From assembly GCA_016212965.1 (NCBI GenBank), contig JACRDA010000229.1, forward strand, positions 1 through 40,663: a stretch of DNA of 40,663 bases, in the 5' to 3' direction. This document shows, piece after piece, positions 1 to 8,344 of the stretch (positions are counted from its first letter, which is position 1; each line of letters opens with the position of its first letter). The translations under genes were made by a program, and so were the position numbers. Source of the DNA: Myxococcales bacterium. GTDB taxonomy: Bacteria; Myxococcota_A; Polyangia; Polyangiales; Polyangiaceae. The notes beneath the pieces are model-generated. The model searched no databases and was not told where the DNA came from. It saw only the letters and a list, made by a program, of their open reading frames with translations.

Positions 1-605
<605 letters not shown>

Positions 606-896
606 TCACTTCTCGATGATGCCGAGGATGTCGTCCTCGCGCAGGATGAGGTGTTCCTCGCCGTCGAGCTTCACCTCGGTGCCCGAGTACTTGCCGAACA
701 GGACGCGGTCGCCCTTCTTGACCTCGAGCTTGCGCACCGTGCCGTCCTCGAGGATCTTGCCGTTGCCGACCGCGAGGACGGTGCCCTCGATGGGCTTCTC
801 CTTCGCGGTGTCGGGGATGAAGAGCCCACCCTTGGTCTTCTGCTCTTCTTCGACGCGCTTGACGATCACGCGGTCGTGCAGTGGTCGGATTTGCAT
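606..896 (-). CDS. groES: Co-chaperonin GroES
   Basis: GroES is the 10-kDa heptameric lid of the GroEL chamber. The 96-residue product starts [14 protein letters not shown] and has the family length. The mobile-loop region that docks on GroEL is near residues 17-33 ([13 protein letters not shown]), and the C-terminal half includes [14 protein letters not shown] and the [12 protein letters not shown] end. It is the first gene of the groESL operon and lies about 245 bases downstream of a CIRCE element, which implies an unusually long leader for a heat-shock transcript. The first ATG gives the canonical N-terminus, so the start is secure. Confidence 0.98.
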   Translation of the reverse strand: MQIRPLHDRVIVKRVEEEQKTKGGLFIPDTAKEKPIEGTVLAVGNGKILEDGTVRKLEVKKGDRVLFGKYSGTEVKLDGEEHLILREDDILGIIEK

Positions 897-1141
897 GGTT
901 CCCTCTCCAAACGTTCGTTCGTGGCTGGCGCGAGCGACGCGAGCTTGCGTGCCGGCCGGACGGCTCCGGCGCAGGCCCGTGTGGGTTCTCTCGTCGGGTC
1001 TGGCGAGCTCGGCGAGCTAGCGGCGCGACTCGGGTCGCTCGTGCTGGGTTGTTCTTGACCGGACTCACCTGAACGGTGCGCGTCCGACCGACATCTCGCC
1101 GCAGGTCCCCACATATGCACCGGATATCACCCGGCATTTTG

Positions 1142-1168
1142 TTAGCACTCACGGAACGAGAGTGCTGA
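1142..1168 (-). promoter_or_regulatory. CIRCE operator (HrcA binding site)
   Basis: TTAGCACTC, nine bases, GAGTGCTGA. This differs from the CIRCE consensus (TTAGCACTC-N9-GAGTGCTAA) at one base. CIRCE is the binding site of the heat-shock repressor HrcA, whose activity depends on GroEL in the known systems. It sits just downstream of the predicted groESL transcription start, the usual place. Confidence 0.95.
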
Positions 1169-1183
1169 CCAACGGCGTGGGGC

Positions 1184-1211
1184 AAAATAGCCGGGGTCGA
1201 CCGGGTGTCAA
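1184..1211 (-). promoter_or_regulatory. Predicted sigma70-type promoter of groESL
   Basis: Read on the minus strand there is TTGACA at 1211-1206, a 16-base spacer, and TATTTT at 1189-1184. This predicts a start near 1177 and puts the CIRCE palindrome directly in the initial transcribed region. The -35 is a perfect consensus; the -10 matches at four of six positions. No sigma32-type box was obvious. Confidence 0.7.
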
Positions 1212-1513
1212 GGGCGCTTTCGCGGATTCTTTCGCCGCACTGGCACTGTCCATCGGTGAGTGCTTGCGAGCCGCGTGGATCGGCCCGGCGCGCGCCCACG
1301 GTTAAGTGGCCGAAATGTGGGCGGTACGCTACGGAACCAGCATGCGCGTCGCCTGGGCGATGGGCGGGACGGCCGAGTGGACACCGGGGCGGGGCAGCCG
1401 GGCGAGGAGGCTGCGCTCGGCGCCGCTCCGGGCCTGCGCCGCTTGGCGGGCCGCGCCCGGCGTCCCCGCTCTACCGGCTCGGGTCCGGACGACGCGCCCT
1501 CGTGGAGGCCCGC

Positions 1514-2116
1514 ATGAGCAGCATCGCCATTTCTCCAGACCTCGGCAGCTTCTTCGAAGAGGTGGTCATCCGGGCGCTGCGCGACGAGCGCGTCGAGGCG
1601 ACCGACGCTGCCTGCCACTACCTCGTCGGCGTGCTCGCCGACTACGCCCACCCGGAGCGGGGTGCCGAGGCGGCGTTCCAGCGGCCGCTCACCTTCTTGC
1701 TGCAGGACGCGCTCGCGGCGACCGGCGCGGAGCGCTTCCGGCGCCTGCGCGCCCTCGGCGACGGCGTGCTCTACGCGCTCGGTTTCTTCGAGCCGAGCGT
1801 GACGCGCCACGGCACCGGCCGAGGCTACGCGCTCAGCGTGGGGACCGCGGCGTACCACCATGCGTCGGCGATGCTGCGCGTCGGCCACGGCGCCGCCGCC
1901 ACCGACGTGCTCGGCGAGCTGGCGAGCAAGTACGAGCGCTTCGTGGGCGTGGTGTCGGCCGTCGCGGACGCCGTGCTCGCGAACGAGCGCCGGAGCTGCC
2001 CGGCGGGCATCGTGTCGCTCTACACCCGCTGGCTCGAGACCGGCTCGCCCCGGCTTGCCGAGGAGCTCGCCGGGCTCGGGCTCGTGCCCCTGCGTACGGC
2101 CGGGGGCACGAACTGA
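1514..2116 (+). CDS. Conserved-looking protein of unknown function (first of a coupled pair)
   Basis: The 200-residue soluble protein starts MSSIAISPDLGSFFEEVV. I do not recognise a family. It is mostly helical in appearance, with no signal peptide or membrane segment. The middle has an aromatic run (residues about 84-110: GDGVLYALGFFEP, then TAAYHHASAML) and the C-terminal part contains SLYTRWLETGSP. The start at 1514 is chosen because GGAGG lies six bases upstream; the frame is open further upstream but without protein-like content. Its stop overlaps the start of the next gene (TGATG), so the two are probably translated together and act in one process. No nearby gene suggests the function. 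Confidence 0.75.
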   Translation: MSSIAISPDLGSFFEEVVIRALRDERVEATDAACHYLVGVLADYAHPERGAEAAFQRPLTFLLQDALAATGAERFRRLRALGDGVLYALGFFEPSVTRHGTGRGYALSVGTAAYHHASAMLRVGHGAAATDVLGELASKYERFVGVVSAVADAVLANERRSCPAGIVSLYTRWLETGSPRLAEELAGLGLVPLRTAGGTN

Positions 2117-2742
2117 TGGTGCCTGCCCGGCACGGCTGGCTCGAGCTCGACGGGGCCGTGAGCCTGCCGGCGCAGGTGCAGCGCACGCTCACCGGCTACT
2201 ACGCGCTCGAGGCCCAGCCCGAGGTCGACGCCTTCGTCTCGTCGCACCCGGACGTCACCCGCGAGCGCGTGCTCGTGCGTGCCAGCGCGGACGGCGTCGA
2301 GATCGCGGTCGAGCTGCCGCCGATGGGCGACGACACCCACGTGGATCTCGACGCGGTGTGCCAGATCGTCGAGGGCGTGAGTCACTTCGTGCTGCTCGCG
2401 GATCGGGCGCGGCGCGAGCTGCCGACGACCGAGCTCGAGCTCGAGCTGCAGGCCGAGCTCGACAAGTTTCTCCTCCTCGCCGTCGCGCGCGAGCGGCCGC
2501 TGGAGCCGTGGCAGGCACGCGCCCTGCACGAGAGGCTGTTCGGGCACGCCCGCTTCCTGCACCCGGCGGGCACGGAGCGCGGCGATCGCTACCGCACCGC
2601 CCACGCGCTGGCCGAGCGCTTCACGGCGGCCCTCGCGCGGCGCTACCTCGCGACGCGCCGCCACCGCGAGCTCTGCGCGATCCTGCGGCGCTTCTACCAC
2701 GCGAGCCCGAACGACAAGCTCGCGCTCGCCCGCGCCGCGTGA
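2116..2742 (+). CDS. Protein of unknown function (second of a coupled pair)
   Basis: The 208-residue soluble protein starts MVPARHGWLELDGAVSLP. I do not recognise it. An N-terminal alpha/beta part (about 1-90: VLVRASADGVEIAVELP) is followed by a helical C-terminal half rich in Glu and Arg, including ELELELQAELDKFLLLAVARE and GDRYRTAHALAERF. Its ATG shares a base with the stop of the preceding gene, which fixes the start and implies translational coupling. It ends 22 bases before the end of the convergent epimerase gene; that gap contains a GC-rich palindrome at 2745-2757 that could stop transcription from both sides. Confidence 0.75.
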   Translation: MVPARHGWLELDGAVSLPAQVQRTLTGYYALEAQPEVDAFVSSHPDVTRERVLVRASADGVEIAVELPPMGDDTHVDLDAVCQIVEGVSHFVLLADRARRELPTTELELELQAELDKFLLLAVARERPLEPWQARALHERLFGHARFLHPAGTERGDRYRTAHALAERFTAALARRYLATRRHRELCAILRRFYHASPNDKLALARAA

Positions 2743-2764
2743 GCCGGCGCGGCGCCGCTCGGGC

Positions 2765-3757
2765 TCACACCATGCCGTGCTCGCGGTAGTAGCGCACCGA
2801 GCGCGCCACGGACTCGGCGAGCGGCGTCACGGGCATGCCGAGCTCGCGCCGGGCCTTCTGGCCGTCGAAGAAGCAGCGGCGCATCATGTACTCGGCGCTC
2901 TTCAGGGTGGCGCGCGGCTCCTTGTGGCTCACGTGGTCGCTCCAGAGCTCGAAGCCGAGGGCGAGCCCCTTGCTCACGAAGGCGGGCATGTGCAGGCGCG
3001 GCACGGGCAGACCGGCCGTCTCGCACACGAGCTTCACGAACTCGCCGAACGACACGTTGTGGTTGCCGAGGATGTAGCGCTCGCCGACCCGTCCCCGCGT
3101 CTCGGCCGCGACCTGCGCCTTGGCGACGTCGGCGACGTCGACCGCACAGAAGCCGCCCGGGGCGATGGCGGGCAGGTGCCCGCGCAGCAGGGACAGGATG
3201 ATCTGGCCGGTCGGTGTCGGGGCGGTGTCGCGCGCGCCGAAGGGGAACGCCGGGTTGACGATGACGATCGGCAGGCCCGCCTCGGCGAAGCGCACGGCGA
3301 TGCGCTCGGACAGGTGCTTCGTGAGGATGTACTCGTTGGCGACGTCGTGGAGGTTGAAGGCGACGCTCTCGTCGCTCGGCGCACCGTCGTCGCGCAGGCC
3401 GACGGCGGCGATGGACGAGGTGTAGACGATGCGCGGCACGCGGGCGCGCTCGGCGGCGAGCAGGCTCGTCGTCGTGCCCTCGAGGTTGACCCGGTAGATG
3501 ACGCTCGGGTCGGGCAGCCACACCTTGTAGATGGCGGCGAGGTGGTAGTAGGCGCCCGCGCCCCCGAGGGCGGCCGTCATGCCGCGGAGATCGCACACGT
3601 CGACCGTCACGCGCTCGACGGCGAGGCCGTCGAGGTTCCGGGTGTCGGCGCCCGGCTCACACAGCGCCCGCACCGCGCGCCCCGCGGCGAGGAGCTCGCG
3701 CACCACGGTCGAGCCGATGAAGCCCGTCGCGCCACTGACCGCTGCGAGGTTCGTCAT
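2765..3757 (-). CDS. NAD(P)-dependent epimerase/dehydratase, HpnA-like
   Basis: A 330-residue extended short-chain dehydrogenase. The nucleotide-binding motif GATGFIG is at residues 9-15 and the catalytic YxxxK is the YILTK in NEYILTKHLSE (about 143-147), with YTSSIAAVG supplying the catalytic Ser/Thr. The segments HLAAIYKVWLPDP and NLEGTTTSLLAA resemble hopanoid-associated sugar epimerases (HpnA) and dihydroflavonol-4-reductase-like enzymes. HpnA is linked to hopanoid side-chain or sugar modification, but no hopanoid gene is nearby, so the substrate is open. It is a single gene, convergent with the pair ending at 2742. Confidence 0.85.
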   Translation of the reverse strand: MTNLAAVSGATGFIGSTVVRELLAAGRAVRALCEPGADTRNLDGLAVERVTVDVCDLRGMTAALGGAGAYYHLAAIYKVWLPDPSVIYRVNLEGTTTSLLAAERARVPRIVYTSSIAAVGLRDDGAPSDESVAFNLHDVANEYILTKHLSERIAVRFAEAGLPIVIVNPAFPFGARDTAPTPTGQIILSLLRGHLPAIAPGGFCAVDVADVAKAQVAAETRGRVGERYILGNHNVSFGEFVKLVCETAGLPVPRLHMPAFVSKGLALGFELWSDHVSHKEPRATLKSAEYMMRRCFFDGQKARRELGMPVTPLAESVARSVRYYREHGMV

Positions 3758-3842
3758 GTCCCCGCGTTAGCGACCCCGACGCGCCGCATCAAGCGGCACT
3801 CGGCGCCGCCTCGGGTGTATTCCGTGCCTCCTCTCCTCTGTG

Positions 3843-3947
3843 ACTCGCCTCCAAATACCCAGAATGAGACAACCACAGAGACGCGGAGACACGGAGGGCT
3901 GCACGGAGCCGGCAGGGTTCAGAGGCCCCTCCGTGTCGCGCTCCGTG
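3843..3947. repeat. REP-like palindromic dispersed repeat, copy 1
   Basis: This 105-base segment matches 37725-37829 without gaps, with 11 differences by hand count (about 90%). It contains short GGAGACACGGAG-type motifs and an inverted repeat with 11-base perfect arms (GACACGGAGGG at 3888-3898 against CCCTCCGTGTC at 3927-3937). Tail-like sequence GTGCCTCCTC...CTGT.ACTC occurs on both sides (3824-3846 and 3953-3973), so this may be one full unit plus the tail of another. Its right end abuts the IS110 transposase stop codon. Confidence 0.85.
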
Positions 3948-3971
3948 TCTCGGTGCCTCCTCCTCTGTAAC

Positions 3972-5339
3972 TCACGTGCCAGCTGGCGCGTCAGGCGTGA
4001 TGGGCGATAGCGCGAAGCCGAGCGATTTCGCGCGGGAGCGAAGGTGGCGCAGGACGTTGTCGCGGTAGCGCTGCTCGTAGGCGGAGAGGGTGTCGAGGCG
4101 CAGCGGTTCGCCCCGGAGCAGGTGGTAGATGATGACTGCAAGCTTGCGCGCCGTGGCCACGACGGCCTTGGCCTTGCCGCGGCCGGCGGCGATGCGGCGG
4201 TAAAAGGCGCCGAGCGCGGAAGTGGTGCGTCCGACCGAAACAGCGGCCATGCGCAGGATCTCTCCGGCGCGGTTCTTGAGGCTGGGACGGTGCGCGCGAA
4301 GCGGCTTGCCGCCGGTGATCTTCGTGGGCGGGGCGAGGTTGAGCCAGGACGTGAAGTGCTTGGCAGTTGGCCAGCGCGAGGGGTCGGTGCCGACCTCGCT
4401 CAGGAACTGGAGTGCGGTGAGCGGTGCGATGCCGGCGAGCTGTGTGATGTCGGCGCCGCCGCAGAGGCGATGCAGGGGCTGTCGGATCTCGAAGGTTGGC
4501 AGCGAGCCGCGAGGCCGGGCGCGGCGCTTAGGCGCCGGGGCCGGTTCGGGAGGCGGGTCACGGCGCTGTGCGAGCGCTTGGAGGACGGTCTCGATGCGCA
4601 AGTCGCAAGCCTTGATGAGCTCCAGGTGCGTGTCGTAGAGACGCAGCGCTTGCTCGAGCGCGAAGAGGTGCTCAGGCTTGTAGTTGCCACGAAGGGCGTC
4701 GATGAGCTCTGCCACGGTGTGGCGGCAGCGGGGGTCGCGATGTGTGGCGAGAGCGGCCGGCTCTCGTTCGCCAGCGACGATGGCGCGCACGATGGCCATG
4801 CCGGTGACGCCAGTGATGTCGGCCACGGCATGATGGATCTGGACGTTCATGAGCATGAGCGCCTTCTGCATGTGCTGGATGTGGCGCCCCGCGCTTGCGA
4901 CGAGCATGTCGCGGTGGCGCGTGTAGCTACGGAGCTCGACGATGGCCGCGCTGGGGCGAAAGCTCGCGCGCAGCAACCCGTAGCTGTGGAGCTGCTGGAT
5001 CCACTGGCAGTCCAACACGTCCGACTTGCGGCCTTTGACGTTGCGGGCGTGGGTTGCGTTGACGAGCAGGACTTCGAGGCCGCGCTCTTCGAGCACTTCG
5101 TACAGCGGCACCCAGTACACGGCCGTGGACTCCATGGCGACGGTGGTCACGCCGCACGCAGCGAGCCAGTCGGCGAGCCGAAGAAGCTCGCTCATGGTCG
5201 TGCCGAACGAGCGGACTGGCTCCGCGTCTAGATGGGCGCCCACCGCCACCCAGTGCTGTCGGCTGCCGATGTCGATGCCAGCCGCATCCGGGTTGCGAAC
5301 TTCGAGTACTTCGCGCCGTCGGGTCTTTTCCTGGACCAT
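3972..5339 (-). CDS. IS110-family DEDD transposase (bridge-RNA-guided recombinase family)
   Basis: The 455-residue protein recombines the IS into target DNA. The RuvC-like N-terminal domain shows the DEDD residues: Asp in AGIDIGS (about 22), Glu in AMESTA (about 69) and the pair in GRKSDVLDCQW (about 107 and 110). The C-terminal transposase_20 domain includes ITQLAGIAPLTALQFLSEVG and FTSWLNLAPPTKITGGK, with Ser residues that could be the catalytic nucleophile. It is longer than the roughly 330-400 residues of many relatives because of an Arg/Pro-rich linker (about residues 255-275). The gene looks intact. The first in-frame Met (MVQEKTRRREVLEV) is used; a later start cannot be excluded. Confidence 0.95.
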   Translation of the reverse strand: MVQEKTRRREVLEVRNPDAAGIDIGSRQHWVAVGAHLDAEPVRSFGTTMSELLRLADWLAACGVTTVAMESTAVYWVPLYEVLEERGLEVLLVNATHARNVKGRKSDVLDCQWIQQLHSYGLLRASFRPSAAIVELRSYTRHRDMLVASAGRHIQHMQKALMLMNVQIHHAVADITGVTGMAIVRAIVAGEREPAALATHRDPRCRHTVAELIDALRGNYKPEHLFALEQALRLYDTHLELIKACDLRIETVLQALAQRRDPPPEPAPAPKRRARPRGSLPTFEIRQPLHRLCGGADITQLAGIAPLTALQFLSEVGTDPSRWPTAKHFTSWLNLAPPTKITGGKPLRAHRPSLKNRAGEILRMAAVSVGRTTSALGAFYRRIAAGRGKAKAVVATARKLAVIIYHLLRGEPLRLDTLSAYEQRYRDNVLRHLRSRAKSLGFALSPITPDAPAGT

Positions 5340-5366
5340 GGTCTTGCTCCGCAGTACGAGGTAGAG

Positions 5367-5530
5367 ACGCCCCCTGGGCGTGAAAGGCGGCGAGATAGCG
5401 CAGTCTCCTCAGCGGGATCGTGGGCCTGCCCACGTCACCAGTGGCAAAACCGCACGCCTTCCGGACCAAGCTCCGTGACGGGATCAGACGTCACCAGGGC
5501 ACAACCGGTCTTGAACGCCCCAGGGGGCGC
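5367..5530 (-). ncRNA. Candidate IS110 bridge RNA in the non-coding left end
   Basis: For IS110-group elements it is known that the left end upstream of the transposase can encode a structured RNA of roughly 150-200 bases that pairs with target and donor DNA. Here the segment upstream of the transposase start is bounded by an inverted repeat (CGCCCCCTGGGCGT at 5368-5381 and ACGCCCCAGGGGGCG at 5515-5529). It contains a 7-bp hairpin (CGTGGGC-CT-GCCCACG, 5419-5434) and a direct repeat (ACGTCACCAGTGGCAAAACC at 5432 and ACGTCACCAGGGCACAACC at 5488). Function is inferred from position and structure only; guide loops were not assigned. Confidence 0.4.
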
Positions 5531-5571
5531 TTTTGCTGTGACACCTCGCCCGAGTTACCGCCTTGGCAAAC

Positions 5572-5655
5572 CGGGCGGCTCGGCGCCCGCGCCGAGCTCC
5601 GTGGTTCTGCTCGTTCCGCTTTCGGGCGGCTCGGCGCCCGCGCTGAGCTCGGTGG
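5572..5655. repeat. Two-copy 51-base-period direct repeat with hairpins
   Basis: A 33-base unit at 5572-5604 recurs at 5623-5655 with three differences. Each copy forms a compact hairpin (CTCGGCGC-CC-GCGCCGAG in the first; one G:T wobble in the second). It lies between the IS left end and the TetR gene and could be part of the IS end, a transcription stop, or an independent small repeat. Confidence 0.6.
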
Positions 5656-5692
5656 CTCGGCTGGGAATGACGCGACGCGTTGCGTCTCCGTT

Positions 5693-5704
5693 TACCATAT
5701 GGTA
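5693..5704. promoter_or_regulatory. Perfect 12-bp palindrome, candidate TetR operator
   Basis: TACCATATGGTA lies 17 bases before the TetR start codon. TetR-family repressors bind such short palindromes and usually control their own operon, so autoregulation of the downstream fatty-acid oxidation genes is plausible. The AT-rich core stands out in this GC-rich DNA. Confidence 0.5.
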
Positions 5705-5720
5705 GGCGTTCGCCGTCCAC

Positions 5721-6410
5721 ATGGTCGCCCAGGCTCCGACCCCGAAGCGCGCTCCGAAGGCCGTGTGCTCGGCCGTGCTCGCCGCGGCGACGCGCCTCTT
5801 CGCCGCGCGCGGCTTCGACGGGACGGCGATCCAGGACATCGCCGACGCGGTCGGCGTCTCGAAGCCCGCCGTCCTGCACCACTTCCCGTCGAAGCAGGCG
5901 CTGCGCCGCGGCGTGCTCGAGTCGATGCTGCTGCACTGGCAGCGCACCCTGCCGCGCCTGCTGCTCGCGGCGAGCGCCAGCGAGGACCGCTTCCAGGCCG
6001 TGTTCGGCGAGCTGTGGCGCTTCTTCGCCGAGGACACCGATCGCGCCCGCATCGTGATGCGCGAGGTGCTCGACCGGCCGGACGAGATGCGCACCGTCCT
6101 ACGCGCGGCCGTGCGCCCGTGGATCGACGCGGTCGCGGGCTACGTGCGCGCCGGCCAGGGGAGCGGCCGCCACCACCCCGACGTCGATGCCGACGCCTAC
6201 GTGGTGCACGTGCTCGGCCTGGTCATCGCCGCGCTCGCCGGCGCCGAGGTGACGAGCGCCCTGCTCGACGGCCCGGCGCGGGCGCGCTGGGACCGGGAGC
6301 TCGCGCGCCTGGCCCGGGCGAGCCTGTTCACGTCGAGCCCGGCGACCGCGCCGCGCGCGCCCACGAGCACGCAGACGAAGACGCAGGCCCGCCCGAGGCC
6401 GAAGAGGTGA
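5721..6410 (+). CDS. TetR-family transcriptional regulator
   Basis: A 229-residue repressor-type protein. The N-terminal helix-turn-helix domain is clear (about 15-62: AVLAAATRLFAARGFDGTAIQDIADAVG, then SKPAVLHHFPSKQALRRGVLE). The rest is a helical ligand-binding domain, ending in a low-complexity Pro/Thr/Lys tail. It is the first gene of the run to the thiolase gene, with a seven-base gap before the acyl-CoA dehydrogenase, so it most likely senses an acyl-CoA or fatty acid and controls this operon, as FadR- and PsrA-type TetR regulators do. The ligand is inference. The 12-bp palindrome at 5693 is its likely site. The first good ATG (MVAQAPTPKR) is taken as start. Confidence 0.9.
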   Translation: MVAQAPTPKRAPKAVCSAVLAAATRLFAARGFDGTAIQDIADAVGVSKPAVLHHFPSKQALRRGVLESMLLHWQRTLPRLLLAASASEDRFQAVFGELWRFFAEDTDRARIVMREVLDRPDEMRTVLRAAVRPWIDAVAGYVRAGQGSGRHHPDVDADAYVVHVLGLVIAALAGAEVTSALLDGPARARWDRELARLARASLFTSSPATAPRAPTSTQTKTQARPRPKR

Positions 6411-6417
6411 ACGTCCG

Positions 6418-8340
6418 ATGGCGAGCTTCCTGTCCGACAACGAGGATCTGCAGTTCTACCTGGGCGAAGGCGTCGACTGGGCCAGCCTTGCCGAGGTGAC
6501 CGAGTACGGCTGGCGCACGAAGGACGGCTTCAAGGACGCCGCCGAGGCGCACGACTTCTACCGCGAGGTGGCGGCGGCGATGGGCGAGCTCGTGGCGACG
6601 GAGCTCGCGCCGCGCGCCGCGGCCTTCGATCGCGAGGACCCGCACCTCGTCGACGGCGAGGCGGTCGAGGGGCCCGCGATGCGCGCCGCCTTCGCGGCCC
6701 TGCGCGCCGCCGACCTCCACCGGCTGTGCCTGCCGCGCGAGCTCGGCGGGCTCAACGCGCCGCTGCTGCTCTACTTTCTCGGCGGCGAGATGATCGCGCG
6801 CGCCGACGTGTCGGCGATGACGCACTTCTCGTTCCACGGCGGCATGGCGATGGCCTTGCTGGCGTACTCGATCCGCGAGGGCACGACCGAGCTCGACGCC
6901 GCGGGCGCGCGCATCGAAAAGACGCGCTTCGCCGGCCCCATCGAGGAGCTCGCGAGCGGCGCCGCGTGGGGCTGCATGGACATCACCGAGCCCGACGCCG
7001 GCAGCGACATGGGCGCCCTGCGCACGCGCGCCGAACAGGACCCCGAGGGCCACTGGTTCCTCACGGGCCAGAAGATCTTCATCACGAGCGGCCACGGCAA
7101 GTACCACTTCGTCATCGCGCGCACCGAGGAGGCGAAGGACCCGCTCGACCCCTTCGCGGGCCTCGGCGGCCTGTCGATGTTCCTCGTCAAGGCCTACGAC
7201 GATCTGCCCGACGGCACGCGCCGCCGCTACGTGGCGCTCGAGCGCGTCGAGGAGAAGCTCGGGCACCACGGCTCGGTGACGGCCTCGCTCTTGTTCGAGC
7301 GCGCCCCCGCGGAGCTCATCGGAAGACGAGGCGAGGGCTTCCAGTACATGCTGGTGCTGATGAACAACGCCCGGCTCGGCGTCGGCTTCGAGAGCATCGG
7401 GCTCGGCGAGGCGGCCTACCGCATGGCGCGCGCCTACGCGGACGAGCGCCGCAGCATGGGCAAGCCCATCGCGCGCCACGAGATGATCGCCGACTGGCTC
7501 GACGAGATGCGCACCGACGTGCAGGCCCTGCGCGCCCTGGCGGTGACGGCGGCGTGCCACGAGGAGCTCGGCCAGAAGCTCGCCATCTTCGAGCGCTTCA
7601 CGACCCTCGCCAGCGACGCCGACAAGGCGCGCATCGCGCGCGAGCTGCCGCGCCACCGCGCGCTCGCGCGCCGCTACACGCCTCTCCTCAAGTACCTGGC
7701 GGCCGAGAAGGCGGTCGAGATCGCCCGGCGCAACCTGCAGATCCACGGCGGCGTCGGCTACACCCGCGACTACGGCGCCGAGAAGCTCGTGCGCGATGCG
7801 CTGGTCTTGCCGATCTACGAGGGCACGAGCCAGATCCAGGCCCTCATGGCCATGAAGGACACCCTGCTCGGCATCCTGAAGCGGCCGCAGGCCTTCGTGC
7901 AGAAGATCGCCGACGCGCGCTGGCGCAGCGTGTCGGCGCGCGACCCGCTCGACCGGCGCGTGGCGCGCGTGCAGGCGCTGTCGCTCTCGGCCCAGCAGTT
8001 CCTGCTGACGCGCACCGCCGCAGGCAAGCTGCGCTGCATCACGGCCGAGCCCTTCTTGCGCTGGCCGCGCGCGGCGCGCGCCCCCTGGGATCCGCGGCGC
8101 GACTTCGCGCTCGCGATGCTCCACGCCGAGCGCCTCACCGGCATCCTCGCCCACGAAGCCATCGCGGAGATCCTGCTCGAGCAGGCGCGCCGCCACCCCG
8201 CGCGCCGCGAGCTCTGCCTGCGCTTCCTCGAGCGCGCGGAGCTGCGGGTGAAGGCCCTTCACGAGGAGATCACGACGAGCGGCGCGCGCATCCTCGCGTC
8301 GCTCGCCCCGAACGCGGACGCCGAGGCCGCAGCGGAGTAG
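6418..8340 (+). CDS. Acyl-CoA dehydrogenase (large form)
   Basis: A FAD enzyme for the first step of fatty-acid beta-oxidation, forming trans-2-enoyl-CoA. At 640 residues it is longer than the roughly 380-residue classic family and resembles the large forms found with FadI-like thiolases. Visible are the FAD/substrate motif WGCMDITEPDAGSDMGALRT (about 182-201), WFLTGQKIFITSGHGKY, the C-terminal helical segment QIHGGVGYTRDYGAEKLVRD, and the probable catalytic Glu in LPIYEGTSQIQ (about residue 468). An extra helical C-terminal domain of some 160 residues follows. It sits between the TetR gene and the MaoC gene (four-base gap), in one operon with the later beta-oxidation enzymes. Confidence 0.94.
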   Translation: MASFLSDNEDLQFYLGEGVDWASLAEVTEYGWRTKDGFKDAAEAHDFYREVAAAMGELVATELAPRAAAFDREDPHLVDGEAVEGPAMRAAFAALRAADLHRLCLPRELGGLNAPLLLYFLGGEMIARADVSAMTHFSFHGGMAMALLAYSIREGTTELDAAGARIEKTRFAGPIEELASGAAWGCMDITEPDAGSDMGALRTRAEQDPEGHWFLTGQKIFITSGHGKYHFVIARTEEAKDPLDPFAGLGGLSMFLVKAYDDLPDGTRRRYVALERVEEKLGHHGSVTASLLFERAPAELIGRRGEGFQYMLVLMNNARLGVGFESIGLGEAAYRMARAYADERRSMGKPIARHEMIADWLDEMRTDVQALRALAVTAACHEELGQKLAIFERFTTLASDADKARIARELPRHRALARRYTPLLKYLAAEKAVEIARRNLQIHGGVGYTRDYGAEKLVRDALVLPIYEGTSQIQALMAMKDTLLGILKRPQAFVQKIADARWRSVSARDPLDRRVARVQALSLSAQQFLLTRTAAGKLRCITAEPFLRWPRAARAPWDPRRDFALAMLHAERLTGILAHEAIAEILLEQARRHPARRELCLRFLERAELRVKALHEEITTSGARILASLAPNADAEAAAE

Positions 8341-8344
8341 CGCC

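Larger units (their letters stand above)
897..1513. other. Non-coding divergent region between groES and the next gene
   Basis: This 617-base stretch holds the groESL leader, CIRCE and promoter (about 897-1211) and then about 300 bases in front of the plus-strand gene at 1514. Open frames cross it on both strands, but none shows a recognisable domain and they overlap the CIRCE operator, so I treat it as regulatory and spacer DNA. Beyond the GGAGG ribosome-binding site at 1504-1508 I see no convincing signal for the rightward gene. Confidence 0.6.
3972..5540 (-). mobile_element. IS110-family insertion sequence (approximate limits)
   Basis: The element consists of a DEDD-type transposase (3972-5339) and a non-coding left end upstream of it. 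IS110 elements usually lack terminal inverted repeats and make little or no target duplication, so limits cannot be read directly. The right limit is taken at the transposase stop, which touches a REP-like palindrome, a typical target for this family. The left limit is put just past a structured segment ending about 5530 and is uncertain by 100 bases or more. Confidence 0.7.

Noticed and set aside
5516..5534. CGCCCC-AG-GGGGCG-C-TTTT as a rightward intrinsic terminator
   Set aside because: No plus-strand gene precedes it; its arms match the inverted repeat at 5368-5381, so it fits better as part of the IS110 structured left end.
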